Assembly (NCBI GenBank): GCA_902787025.1
Contig: CADAER010000027.1
Span: 1 to 39,026 of the forward strand
Direction: 5' to 3'
Length of the DNA stretch: 39,026 bases
DNA from: Oscillospiraceae bacterium
GTDB taxonomy: Bacteria; Bacillota; Clostridia; Oscillospirales; Acutalibacteraceae
Part shown: positions 24,202 through 31,761 of the stretch, piece by piece
Layout of the letters: each line of letters begins with the position of its first letter
Numbering within the stretch: the first letter of the stretch is position 1
Translations under genes and position numbers: made by a program
Notes under the pieces: generated by a model
What the model was told of the DNA's origin: nothing
The model's input: only the letters and a program-made list of their open reading frames with translations
Database searches by the model: none

Positions 24202-25051
24202 CTTCATCACTCCCGAAGCGGAAATAAATCTCCGCCTGCATTTCATTTTGGATTTTTGTTTTTATATTTCCGGACTTTGCTTCAAAGTCTTTGTCTGACA
24301 GAATATCGGCGGTAAAAACGGAGTTTTCACCATAGAGGTGACAGTCGACACGATTTGCTTTCAGGCCTTCTTCTTCGATTATTTTCATAACTTCGGAGCA
24401 TCGGCTTGCATCTCTCTTGCCGAGAATAACGGAGCAGACATCTTTAAGAAGCTTAATTCCCTGCACTGTCAGAATAACGGCGATTAAAATGCCGATCACC
24501 CCGTCTATGCTGTAACCCGCTTTTTCGGATAAGGTCATGGCAATAATCGTTGAAAAGGTAATGAAAAAGTCAAGGAAGCTGTCATAACTCATCGCTTTGA
24601 GAGTGCCTGAACCGACTTTTTTATCCGCGACACGGAAGAATATGCCGAGCAGAATTTTGATTCCCGCGGTGAAGCCGAGTATTACGGCGTATTTCACCGA
24701 AAACCAGATGGGAACTGGATACATCAGCCTTTCCAGCGAAATATAGCCGAAATAAAATCCTGTTACGATTACACAAACGGATATAAGAAAATCCGTTATA
24801 TTCTGCGCCCTGCCGAAGCCGTAAGGATAGTCGTCGCTTTTCTTTTTGGTGAGCAGACCTATTCCAGCGAGCGCGGCAATACAACCTATTGAGTCAAGCC
24901 CGTTGTTGAGAGAATCGGCGTAAATCGACACGCTGTTTGTCGAAAGCCCTATGTAGAGTTTAACGAAAAACAAGGCGAGATTTACGGCGCAGCCGACTCC
25001 GATAAAAACAAGCTGCAGTTTTATTCTGTTATTCCGTGTGTGATTATCCAT
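24194..25051 (-). CDS. Cation diffusion facilitator family transporter
   Basis: A 285-residue CDF protein with six membrane segments and a short cytosolic C-terminal domain (about 205-285). The TM2 metal site reads YADSLNNGLDS (Asp46, Asn50), and TM5 reads MSYDSFLDFF, two Asp where zinc CDFs carry His-x-x-x-Asp. An all-acidic/Asn site without His is more like manganese or iron exporters than zinc ones; that is an inference. GFGRAQNITDF after TM2 fits the family. I chose the ATG at 25051; a TTG at 25066 is possible. Neither has a clear Shine-Dalgarno sequence. It is coupled to the phosphoesterase downstream, a metal-dependent enzyme. Confidence 0.88.
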   Translation of the reverse strand: MDNHTRNNRIKLQLVFIGVGCAVNLALFFVKLYIGLSTNSVSIYADSLNNGLDSIGCIAALAGIGLLTKKKSDDYPYGFGRAQNITDFLISVCVIVTGFYFGYISLERLMYPVPIWFSVKYAVILGFTAGIKILLGIFFRVADKKVGSGTLKAMSYDSFLDFFITFSTIIAMTLSEKAGYSIDGVIGILIAVILTVQGIKLLKDVCSVILGKRDASRCSEVMKIIEEEGLKANRVDCHLYGENSVFTADILSDKDFEAKSGNIKTKIQNEMQAEIYFRFGSDEDE

Positions 25052-25084
25052 TTCAACAACTGCCAATATATTAAGTATAAAAAT

Positions 25085-25114
25085 ATACTATCATATTATA
25101 ATATAAGTAGTCAA
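25085..25114 (-). promoter_or_regulatory. Promoter of the CDF transporter-phosphoesterase operon
   Basis: TTGACT (25109-25114, minus strand) is followed after 18 bases by TAGTAT (25085-25090) with a TGA extension. The spacer holds a TATAAT-like ATATTATAAT overlap. No MntR- or Zur-type palindrome is obvious. Confidence 0.6.
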
Positions 25115-25123
25115 GTTATCAAA

Positions 25124-25159
25124 ACAAGGAAAAACCGGTTCATCCGAAGATGAACCGGT
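25124..25159 (-). terminator. Terminator with UUCG tetraloop
   Basis: A perfect 11-bp stem, ACCGGTTCATC (25134-25144) with GATGAACCGGT (25149-25159). On the minus strand the loop is C(UUCG)G, the very stable tetraloop, followed by TTTTTCCTTGTTTTG. It ends the small surface protein gene. Confidence 0.92.
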
Positions 25160-25197
25160 GAAAATCATTGTTGAGCTAAATTTTGCGTTAATTTAAC

Positions 25198-25689
25198 TTA
25201 AGCAACCTTTTTCTTTGTGCAAACATAAGCTGCTGCAGCTGCTACTGAGATGGAAGCAAATGCTGCGATAGCTGCTGTTGCGGATGAACCTGTTGCAGGA
25301 GTCTCTTCCTGGGGTTCTACTGTTGCCGCTGCGGGCATATAGAGATCTTTGATCTTCTGCTTGAGATTGCTGAAGAGCTGAGCAATTGTGCCGCTGGAAG
25401 TGCTGATGCCGACATTTTCAAGAGCGCCGCGGAAATCATCGATTACGCCAGCGATTGCGTTGTCGTTAACAGCTTTGATGTCAAACTTTGAAATAGCTTC
25501 AAGAGTCTGAGCTGCAGCGTTTGTGATTGCTGAGAAGATGTCTGTGCCTGCGGTGAGACCCGTGGAATCAACGATGTTCTCGATTGTTGAGCTGACACCT
25601 GCAAGATCGGGTGTCTCGTCTGCAAATGCGATTGTGCTCATTGAAAGAGCAAATACAAGTGCAAGAGCGATAGCGATTACCTTTTTCAT
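25198..25689 (-). CDS. Small secreted surface protein with C-terminal anchor
   Basis: A 163-residue protein with a typical signal peptide (MKKVIAIALALVFALSMSTIAFA, cleavage near residue 23) and a middle Ala/Ser/Thr-rich helical region of about 100 residues. It ends in TPATG (an xPxTG-like sorting motif), then a hydrophobic segment (TAAIAAFASISVAAAAAYVC) and a KKK tail. This could be sortase-anchored or simply membrane-anchored. Codon use is biased to GCT/GCA for Ala, AUC and CTT, unlike the GCG/GCC-rich neighbours, which suggests high expression. Consistent with that, it has a strong extended promoter and a UUCG terminator. I do not recognise the middle domain. The start has AAAGGA about 12 bases upstream. 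Confidence 0.85.
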   Translation of the reverse strand: MKKVIAIALALVFALSMSTIAFADETPDLAGVSSTIENIVDSTGLTAGTDIFSAITNAAAQTLEAISKFDIKAVNDNAIAGVIDDFRGALENVGISTSSGTIAQLFSNLKQKIKDLYMPAAATVEPQEETPATGSSATAAIAAFASISVAAAAAYVCTKKKVA

Positions 25690-25724
25690 TTTGAACCATT
25701 CCTTTCGTTTTTTATTGCAAGAGC

Positions 25725-25734
25725 AACAATTGTT
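25725..25734. promoter_or_regulatory. Short palindrome at the transcription start of the surface protein gene
   Basis: Perfect palindrome AACAATTGTT immediately downstream of the -10 box (25740-25745), in the leader. It could be a repressor site, but a 10-base AT-rich palindrome can occur by chance. Confidence 0.3.
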
Positions 25735-25739
25735 AACTA

Positions 25740-25768
25740 ATAATACCACGCAATGTGCTCATTGTCAA
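25740..25768 (-). promoter_or_regulatory. Strong promoter of the small surface protein gene
   Basis: TTGACA (25763-25768, minus strand) is followed after 17 bases by TATTAT (25740-25745) with TGG before the -10 box. It matches the codon signs of high expression. Confidence 0.8.
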
Positions 25769-25863
25769 CCTTTTTTTATTTTTATTATATATAGGATGCA
25801 AATTTGATTGCATTTATACAAAATCAATCAACATTGAGCCTGCGCTTTGAGCAATTTGACTTA

Positions 25864-27147
25864 TCAGTCGTTCTTACCGCCGACATCCGGAGTCAACTGG
25901 TTGACTGTTGTCTGAACCGCCTGTGTGGGATTCTGGGGCTGTGTAGGTGTGGGATTTGCGTTTGTTGTTGCCGGCTGTGTGAATATATCCAAGATGCTGC
26001 CGCCCTGTTTTGCCGTGGTGCTCTGTGTGCCGGGGTTGGCAGCTGCGGTCGTGTTGGTATTGTTATTATTGCCATTACCACCGTTGTCCGGACCCGGAGC
26101 CGGCTGCCACGATGTCAGAACGGAATACCATCTGAAGTAAACATCCGATCCGCTCTGGAAGATGCTGTCGTTTGAAAGACTGCCCGCCGAGGACGCGCCT
26201 CTGAAGCCCGCTCTTCTCATACCGCTTGTGAAGAGTGACGCCTGTGTCGCGGACTTGAAAGTGATTCTCGCCTTCATGATGAGTTCGGTAATAGGGGATG
26301 AGAATCTGTTGAGAGTGCCGAACTTGAAGCCTGTGCACCACCAGTATTTGGTGTAAGGTCTCGAGAAGATTCTGTCGTAGCTGCCGTTCTTGGTGCTGTC
26401 CCAGTAAACATCCATGCTCATATTGAGCCAGTCGGACTTGTCGGCGCACTGATAGTGGTTGATATCCGCCTGGTTGATGTCTGCTGTCTTGAATTCGTTG
26501 GAAGTGTAAACACCGATTTCCGCGCCTACGAATACCCAGCCATACTGACCTTTCCAAAGCTGGATCATATAAGCTTTGCCGTCATAGTCAAAACGGATTC
26601 TGACTTTATCGATAAACATAACCGCGAAGCCAGCTGCCTGGTCATAGACTTCATTGTAGCCGTAACCGTACTGCCAGCAGTCTTTGTCATCGGTGTAGAA
26701 ATAGTCGCCTTCGCTGTTATAGCTGTAGCCGAGAACAGCCTGCTGTTCCATGTTGGAAAGGCCTCTGTTAAGGGCGTCAACATACCATACGCCGGACTCT
26801 GTTATCTTTTTGTTATTCTTTTTTGTTGTTTTGCCTGTGTTGCCGCTGTTCGCTTTTTTTGTAGCGCCCGAAACGGTCTTTTTCACTGACTTGATTGTTG
26901 TAACAACTTTACCGTCCGACTGAGTAACAACTTCGCCGTTCTCATCCGTGAGAGTTTCCTCAACGGTTTCGGTTTCCTGCTCCGACTGCGCTTCGGTCGA
27001 AACTTCGGTCATTGATTCTTCAACGACGGTTGTTGTTTCTTCTGTTGAAGATTTAACTCTGTTTCTGAGAATGGGTATTGTCACGCCTACGCCGGCTACG
27101 ACGACTACGGCCGCAATAACAATAGCCATTATTTTGGATTTACTCAT
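25864..27147 (-). CDS. DUF4474-domain membrane-anchored protein 1
   Basis: A 427-residue protein. Residues 5-27 form a signal-anchor, followed by a Thr/Glu/Lys-rich stalk (about 32-115; TTTVVEESMTEVSTEAQSEQ, then GATKKANSGNTGKTTKKN). The central domain (about 115-345) contains MIQLWKGQYGWVFVGAEIGVY, YKYWWCTGFKFGTL-like and ADKSDWLNMSMDVYWD. I recognise these as the DUF4474 family of Firmicutes, of unknown function. The C-terminal tail is Asn/Thr/Pro/Gln-rich. It probably sits outside the cell. GAGGTGAT site upstream and its own promoter. The next gene upstream is a clear paralogue. No enzymatic motif is visible. Confidence 0.82.
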   Translation of the reverse strand: MSKSKIMAIVIAAVVVVAGVGVTIPILRNRVKSSTEETTTVVEESMTEVSTEAQSEQETETVEETLTDENGEVVTQSDGKVVTTIKSVKKTVSGATKKANSGNTGKTTKKNNKKITESGVWYVDALNRGLSNMEQQAVLGYSYNSEGDYFYTDDKDCWQYGYGYNEVYDQAAGFAVMFIDKVRIRFDYDGKAYMIQLWKGQYGWVFVGAEIGVYTSNEFKTADINQADINHYQCADKSDWLNMSMDVYWDSTKNGSYDRIFSRPYTKYWWCTGFKFGTLNRFSSPITELIMKARITFKSATQASLFTSGMRRAGFRGASSAGSLSNDSIFQSGSDVYFRWYSVLTSWQPAPGPDNGGNGNNNNTNTTAAANPGTQSTTAKQGGSILDIFTQPATTNANPTPTQPQNPTQAVQTTVNQLTPDVGGKND

Positions 27148-27181
27148 AAATTATCACCTCAAACAATTCATTTGCACGGAA

Positions 27182-27211
27182 AGTATAACAAAAGGTATTA
27201 ATTTCTGTCAA
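27182..27211 (-). promoter_or_regulatory. Promoter of DUF4474 gene 1
   Basis: TTGACA (27206-27211, minus strand) is followed after 18 bases by TATACT (27182-27187) with TGT before the -10 box. It lies between the two paralogues, so each has its own promoter. Confidence 0.7.
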
Positions 27212-27269
27212 CATTTTTAATAATTCATTAAGACATTTTTAATGAATAATTTGACATATTCATATTTTT

Positions 27270-28349
27270 TTAAGCTCTCGCGTCCTGCCAGCAAAATATG
27301 ACATCGCAGATCTGCCTTTTATATGTATCTTTGAACTCGGGGTTGAAGGATGTTACCTTTTTGAAGCCCACTCTGCTTAAAGCGGCGTCAAAAAGCTCAG
27401 CCATTTCACTGTCCTTGAAAGTGATTCTGCCGAGGACTCTTAAGCACGATGTGTCTTTTTTGTTTTTAAGCTGACCGTCAACAAAGCCGGTGGGCCACCA
27501 GTATTTATCATAGGTTCTGGTAAACTGCGGGGTGTAAACGCCGTCATCGTCGTCATCCCAGAGCATTGACATTTCCATATAAAGCCAGTCGGGCTCCTGC
27601 GCGCAGTCGTAGTGGTCATACAATCCGCCGTATGTTCCCGCCTTGCGGTTGTAAAGGCCTATTTCACAACCGACCGTGCCGATTTCGGGATCGGTTATGT
27701 AAGTACCCTTCCACATCTGGATCATCCAGTCCCTGCCGTCATAATTCTTGAAAGTTACCCGGCAGGTGTCAATATAGAAATCAATGAGCGACGCCGCCTT
27801 GTCATAAAAACGGTTGTAGCCGAATTTTGCCTGTTTGGCGTTCTTGTCGTCATTATAGATATACTGACCCGTGCTGAATACGGCGTAGCCTTCTTTTCGC
27901 AGCCCGTTGATTGTCATATCGGGAGCGAGAACGCCTGACGATGTCTGCACATCCCTTTTGGTTGTGGTTTCGGGAGCCTTTGTTGTTGTTTCGGTTTTTG
28001 CCTGAGTTGAAGTCTGCGTCTGCGTTTCCGCCGCCTTTGTTGTCGTCTCCGTTTTAGCGGCGGTTTCCTCTTCGTCTCCCGCTATTGCCTTCTTTGCCCT
28101 TTCAAACACAGACGGCGCCTTGGTGGTTGCCGTTGTTCTGACCGTTGTTTCAACCGCTTTTATTGTTTCGGTAACGGTCTGCGCCTGTGTTTCGCTCTCT
28201 TCGGCGGAAGTTTCGCTGATTATTTCTTCCTGCGTTTCGGTCGGGTTTTCTGTAATAATACTGCCCCGTGAACGCATAACGGAAATCATCAGTGCGCAAG
28301 CCGCGATTACCGCCACGGTTGTGACGATGAGAGTGATATTCTTTTTCAT
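27270..28349 (-). CDS. DUF4474-domain membrane-anchored protein 2
   Basis: A 359-residue paralogue of the downstream protein. After a signal-anchor (1-24) comes a long Thr/Glu/Ala-rich stalk (about 30-155; repeated TTTKAPE, ETQTQ). The DUF4474 domain (about 160-355) has FGYNRFYDKAASLIDFYIDTC, WMIQMWKGTYITDPEIGTVGCEIGLY and DKYWWPTGFVDGQL. Shared landmarks with the neighbour are IQ-W-KG-Y, EIG-Y, YWW-TGF and the final FCW/FRW motif. I chose the ATG at 28349 (AAGGAGG upstream). Tandem duplicated secreted domains suggest a surface role. It lacks the C-terminal Asn/Gln-rich tail of the other copy. Confidence 0.82.
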   Translation of the reverse strand: MKKNITLIVTTVAVIAACALMISVMRSRGSIITENPTETQEEIISETSAEESETQAQTVTETIKAVETTVRTTATTKAPSVFERAKKAIAGDEEETAAKTETTTKAAETQTQTSTQAKTETTTKAPETTTKRDVQTSSGVLAPDMTINGLRKEGYAVFSTGQYIYNDDKNAKQAKFGYNRFYDKAASLIDFYIDTCRVTFKNYDGRDWMIQMWKGTYITDPEIGTVGCEIGLYNRKAGTYGGLYDHYDCAQEPDWLYMEMSMLWDDDDDGVYTPQFTRTYDKYWWPTGFVDGQLKNKKDTSCLRVLGRITFKDSEMAELFDAALSRVGFKKVTSFNPEFKDTYKRQICDVIFCWQDARA

Positions 28350-28379
28350 TGTCGCCTTTTCCTCCTTACATATTATTTG

Positions 28380-28401
28380 TTCCACTTGTTTTATTCCACT
28401 T
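28380..28401. repeat. Direct repeat in the leader of DUF4474 gene 2
   Basis: TTCCACTT occurs at 28380-28387 and 28394-28401 (14-base period, within a longer TTGTTCCACTTG / TTATTCCACTTT similarity). It lies between the promoter and the ribosome binding site and might be a regulator site or RNA element. Confidence 0.4.
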
Positions 28402-28440
28402 TATATAAACGCGATATTTATCTATTATAATGTTTTACAT

Positions 28441-28468
28441 ATTATAGCAACAAAAGTTTATTTGTCAA
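28441..28468 (-). promoter_or_regulatory. Promoter of DUF4474 gene 2
   Basis: TTGACA (28463-28468, minus strand) is followed after 16 bases by TATAAT (28441-28446) with TGC before it. The leader is about 85 bases, unusually long for this window, and holds the TTCCACTT repeat. Confidence 0.75.
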
Positions 28469-28552
28469 CTTGATAATTCCCGATTTAGAAATATTTTAAT
28501 ATTTTATAAACATTTATTTTTTGTTTTCCCTTTTTATCCATTATTAAAACAG

Positions 28553-28581
28553 TTGAATTTATGACTGTGTTTTGATATCAT
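28553..28581 (+). promoter_or_regulatory. Promoter of the GH3-GDSL-hydrolase operon
   Basis: TTGAAT (28553-28558) is followed after 17 bases by TATCAT (28576-28581) with a TGA extension. Transcription would start near 28588, just before the tandem repeat. Confidence 0.6.
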
Positions 28582-28595
28582 ATTTATAAACATTA

Positions 28596-28625
28596 AAAGT
28601 TATGGCAAAAAAAGTTATGGCAAAA
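28596..28625 (+). repeat. Perfect 15-base tandem duplication with two in-frame ATG codons
   Basis: AAAGTTATGGCAAAA occurs twice back to back (28596-28610 and 28611-28625) in the leader of the GH3 gene. Each copy carries an ATG in the same frame (28602 and 28617). Confidence 0.8.
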
Positions 28626-28661
28626 TCAAGAGGTCTAATACAATGTCAGGAAAACCGATGA
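28602..28661 (+). other. Possible 19-codon leader ORF overlapping the GH3 start
   Basis: The ATG at 28602 opens a frame reading MAKKVMAKSRGLIQCQENR and stops at TGA 28659-28661. That stop overlaps the sixth-codon ATG of the GH3 gene as ATGA. No Shine-Dalgarno is visible before it, so translation is uncertain; it would make sense only in a coupled or leaderless arrangement. Confidence 0.25.
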
Positions 28662-30319
28662 GCGGACTCGCAATGAAAATAATGGTCGCCAAGGGAAAGT
28701 CCAGCCTTCGCCGTATGGAGAGGTCTTCACTTGACGCGGAAGCGGAAAATCTGCAGCTGCTCAAAAAAATAATCAAAAAGAATAAAAACACCGAATACGG
28801 CAGGCTTCACAATTTTTCGGAAATAAAATCTCCCGAAGATTTCAGGAAAAATGTGCCCGTATCGGGCTATGAGGATTTCGCTCCGTATATAGAGCGCATC
28901 AAAAACGGCGAGAAAAATGTTCTTGTTTCTTCGAAGATTCTCGGCTTTTCGAGAACATCGGGCTCGTCCGGAGTTCCGAAATATATTCCCGCTACTGCCG
29001 CTTCGCTGAAAGCCTATGTCAGATACACCTGGACGAGAGCGCTCGCGCTTGGTGCAGAAAATCTTGAAAAGCAAGGTTCAAAATACAGGCCCGGCAGAGG
29101 AATCTTTCTTTCCCCAGCTACAAACGAGTGTCTGCCGAACGGTATGATCTGCAGCAATATAGCGGAAATAGGCGCAAGGCAATACGGCAGGTTTTATCCT
29201 TATATACTCACCGTGCCGGGCAGAAATCTTTTTGATGTTCACGACGGTGATTATGTATATAATGTTTACCGGTTCGCCCTGCAGGATGAAGACGCTTCCT
29301 TTATCTTTTCGGTGTTTTTCAGCATAAATGTCAGTCAGGTGGCTTACCTTAAAAACAACTGGCGGATGATTGTTGATGACATCGAAAACGGCACAATCAA
29401 CGAAAATGTAAAAATGAAGCCGGAACTGCGTGAATATCTTCTCAAACGCATAAAGCCGATGCCGGAAAGAGCTCAATACCTGCGCGAACAGTTTGAAAAA
29501 GGTTTTGATGAAACTCTTTTCAGAAGGATATGGCGGAATATGACCGTAATCAGCGGAATTGGCAACGCTTCTTTCAAGCCGTCGGCGGATTATATCCGTT
29601 CTCTCGCGGGCGGCGTTCCCCTGGATTTTTCAATTTACGGTGCGTCCGAAGCGCTTGTGGCGGCGTGTTATGAACTTGAAAACACGGATATGCAGCTGCT
29701 CACCGACAGCTGTTATTACGAGTTTATCCGCTACGGCGATGAAGAAGAAAAAGTTCTCGGAATAAGCGATCTCGTTGAAGGCGAAAAATACGAGATTCTC
29801 ATAACGAATCAGGCGGGGCTTTACAGATACCGTTTGAAGGATGTGCTTGAAGTCAGAGGCTTCCGCAACAGATGTCCTCTTATTTCTTTCGTGTTCCGCA
29901 AGGGGCAGATGTTCAACATAGCCGGCGAAAAATTCAGCGAAGAAGACGCCCGCAACACGGTTGAAATGATTGCGAAAGCGCACGGCGCGGATATTGAAAA
30001 CTGGCTGTTTTATCAGGACGACAGCGTTGTGCCGGGCAGATATGTTCTTCTTTATGAAGATGAAAGCGGTCTTGATTTAAGCGGCTGCATCGACGAAATT
30101 GAAGAATATATGGGTAAGTGCAACAAGCGCTATCCGTCACAGAGAGAAAAAGGCTTCATCGGCAGACTCGCCGTGCAGAAGCAGATACCAGGCACCCACA
30201 AGCAATGGGCTGAAAGATGCGTGTCGCTCGGAGCATCGGCGGCGCAGATAAAACCCGTTCACTCGCTTGACAACGAAGAAAAAAAAGAGTTTTTCCTCAA
30301 AAGAATACAACAATCTTGA
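28643..30319 (+). CDS. GH3-family acyl-acid adenylating enzyme
   Basis: A 558-residue protein of the GH3 family (the fold of plant auxin-responsive GH3 acyl-acid amido synthetases), part of the ANL adenylating superfamily. Visible motifs are the phosphate loop RTSGSSGVPKYIP (104-116), the IYGASEALVA acyl/nucleotide motif, and LYRYRLKDVLEVRGF, the RYRxGD-like motif. Bacterial members are mostly uncharacterised; adenylation of a carboxylic acid followed by amide or thioester formation is the likely chemistry. The ATG at 28643 has no good Shine-Dalgarno, and the sixth-codon ATG (28658) is a fair alternative. It leads an operon with two secreted esterase-like enzymes. Confidence 0.87.
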   Translation: MSGKPMSGLAMKIMVAKGKSSLRRMERSSLDAEAENLQLLKKIIKKNKNTEYGRLHNFSEIKSPEDFRKNVPVSGYEDFAPYIERIKNGEKNVLVSSKILGFSRTSGSSGVPKYIPATAASLKAYVRYTWTRALALGAENLEKQGSKYRPGRGIFLSPATNECLPNGMICSNIAEIGARQYGRFYPYILTVPGRNLFDVHDGDYVYNVYRFALQDEDASFIFSVFFSINVSQVAYLKNNWRMIVDDIENGTINENVKMKPELREYLLKRIKPMPERAQYLREQFEKGFDETLFRRIWRNMTVISGIGNASFKPSADYIRSLAGGVPLDFSIYGASEALVAACYELENTDMQLLTDSCYYEFIRYGDEEEKVLGISDLVEGEKYEILITNQAGLYRYRLKDVLEVRGFRNRCPLISFVFRKGQMFNIAGEKFSEEDARNTVEMIAKAHGADIENWLFYQDDSVVPGRYVLLYEDESGLDLSGCIDEIEEYMGKCNKRYPSQREKGFIGRLAVQKQIPGTHKQWAERCVSLGASAAQIKPVHSLDNEEKKEFFLKRIQQS

Positions 30320-30342
30320 ATTATAAACCGGGAGGCGGAATT

Positions 30343-31725
30343 ATGAAAAAAATCATTTCGGTAGTTCTTTGCGTAACCTTTATCATTTCCTGCTTTGCGT
30401 TCACAGGGCAGTCCGCAAGCGCGCAGACTGTCAAGCAATACGGCAAGGCGGGCGGCTATCTCGCGATAGGCGACAGCCTTTTCAGAGGCTGCGGCGCCGA
30501 CGGCTTCTATATCAACAACGACGAATATGAAGGCGGTCAGTATGATATGTATTTCCTGCGAAATGTCGTGGGCGCGGTTCCCAATCAGATTTCTCAGGCA
30601 GTCGGGTGCAACGCGCCTGATGACATGACCGATTCGAGCGGTAATTTCTGGCCTCTCTGCTACCCCGGTATGACAGTCGGCATGATGATGGATCTTCTCG
30701 GAATTGAAGACAATTTCACCGACACAGCACTTGACTATCAGTATTATGATGAAATGCTGCGTTACTTCGGCTGGGAAGGCTCATTTGACGGCACAAGAGC
30801 GGGTGAAGTTTATGTTGAGGGCGAATGCGGCAAATGCGGCGACATCATCGAGGTTATCAAAAAAGCCGATCTCATCACCGTCGAACTCGGAATGTGCGAT
30901 GTTTTCTATCGCGTTTACAGAATAGCATCTAACGGCGGCAGCCTTGCGGGCGGCGCGAGCTTTGACATCAGCAGCGTTGACGGAATTATGAACCTTGTGA
31001 AAACCGCAATAAATGAAATCAATTTCGGCTTCGATTACTGGAAAGAATTTTATCCTTACCTTATAAAGAAGATTCAGGAACTCAATCCCGACGCCACAAT
31101 AGTTATGGTCGGTTCGTTCAACCTTCTCAACGAGCTTACTCTCACGGATGAAACCGTCATTCCGCTCGGCTCGCTTTTCTCCGGACTCACGACAAAGATG
31201 AATATTCAATATGAAAAATGGGCGAAAGAGTTCAATGTTCTTTACGCCGATGTCGCCAACACGGAGGTTCAGGCAACTGAAAACGACTGGTCACTTCTCG
31301 GCGATTTCAAAGACAACACCTTTACCGCCACCCATCCCACGCAGGCGGGTTATGACTATATGGTGCGTCAGATTCTCTCCGTTCTGCCCGAAGAGACCGC
31401 AAAAGAAGGTATTTCGGTAGATCTGGGCAGATTTGAAAAGGTCGATTATGTTCTTGTGAACGGTCTGCCGGTAACGGATTATTCGATGGACGGTTTTGTT
31501 CTCAACATAGATTATCCCGCGCTTATCGGAGCGAACCTGACAATAGGCGTCAAAAACGATGACGGGACCATTTCGGTAAGATTTTATCAGCTGATTTACA
31601 AGTCCGACACCGGCTATTCGGCTTACAGAACATACGGCAGAAACGACTTTTTCGGCACCCTTCTGCGCCCGTTCAGGCTTATAATCGGGCTTGTAAAATC
31701 CCTGATTGAAAAGGTTAAGGGGTAA
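30343..31725 (+). CDS. Secreted SGNH/GDSL-type hydrolase
   Basis: A 460-residue exported protein with signal peptide 1 to about 27 (MKKIISVVLC, ISCFAFTGQSASA). The SGNH elements are block I AIGDSLFRGCG (Ser45), an Asn-containing VGSFNLLNEL-type block, and block V ATHPTQAGYDYM with Asp/Thr-His331. It probably hydrolyses an ester at the cell surface. The C-terminal ~130 residues form a beta-rich domain ending in a basic amphipathic helix (FRLIIGLVKSLIEKVKG). I chose the ATG at 30343 (GGGAGG upstream); the open frame begins at a TTG inside the GH3 gene. It is 23 bases downstream of GH3. The substrate is unknown, perhaps an acylated glycan or lipid. Confidence 0.87.
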   Translation: MKKIISVVLCVTFIISCFAFTGQSASAQTVKQYGKAGGYLAIGDSLFRGCGADGFYINNDEYEGGQYDMYFLRNVVGAVPNQISQAVGCNAPDDMTDSSGNFWPLCYPGMTVGMMMDLLGIEDNFTDTALDYQYYDEMLRYFGWEGSFDGTRAGEVYVEGECGKCGDIIEVIKKADLITVELGMCDVFYRVYRIASNGGSLAGGASFDISSVDGIMNLVKTAINEINFGFDYWKEFYPYLIKKIQELNPDATIVMVGSFNLLNELTLTDETVIPLGSLFSGLTTKMNIQYEKWAKEFNVLYADVANTEVQATENDWSLLGDFKDNTFTATHPTQAGYDYMVRQILSVLPEETAKEGISVDLGRFEKVDYVLVNGLPVTDYSMDGFVLNIDYPALIGANLTIGVKNDDGTISVRFYQLIYKSDTGYSAYRTYGRNDFFGTLLRPFRLIIGLVKSLIEKVKG

Positions 31726-31761
31726 TGGATAATTAACACCCAATCATAAGGAGATTCGGCG

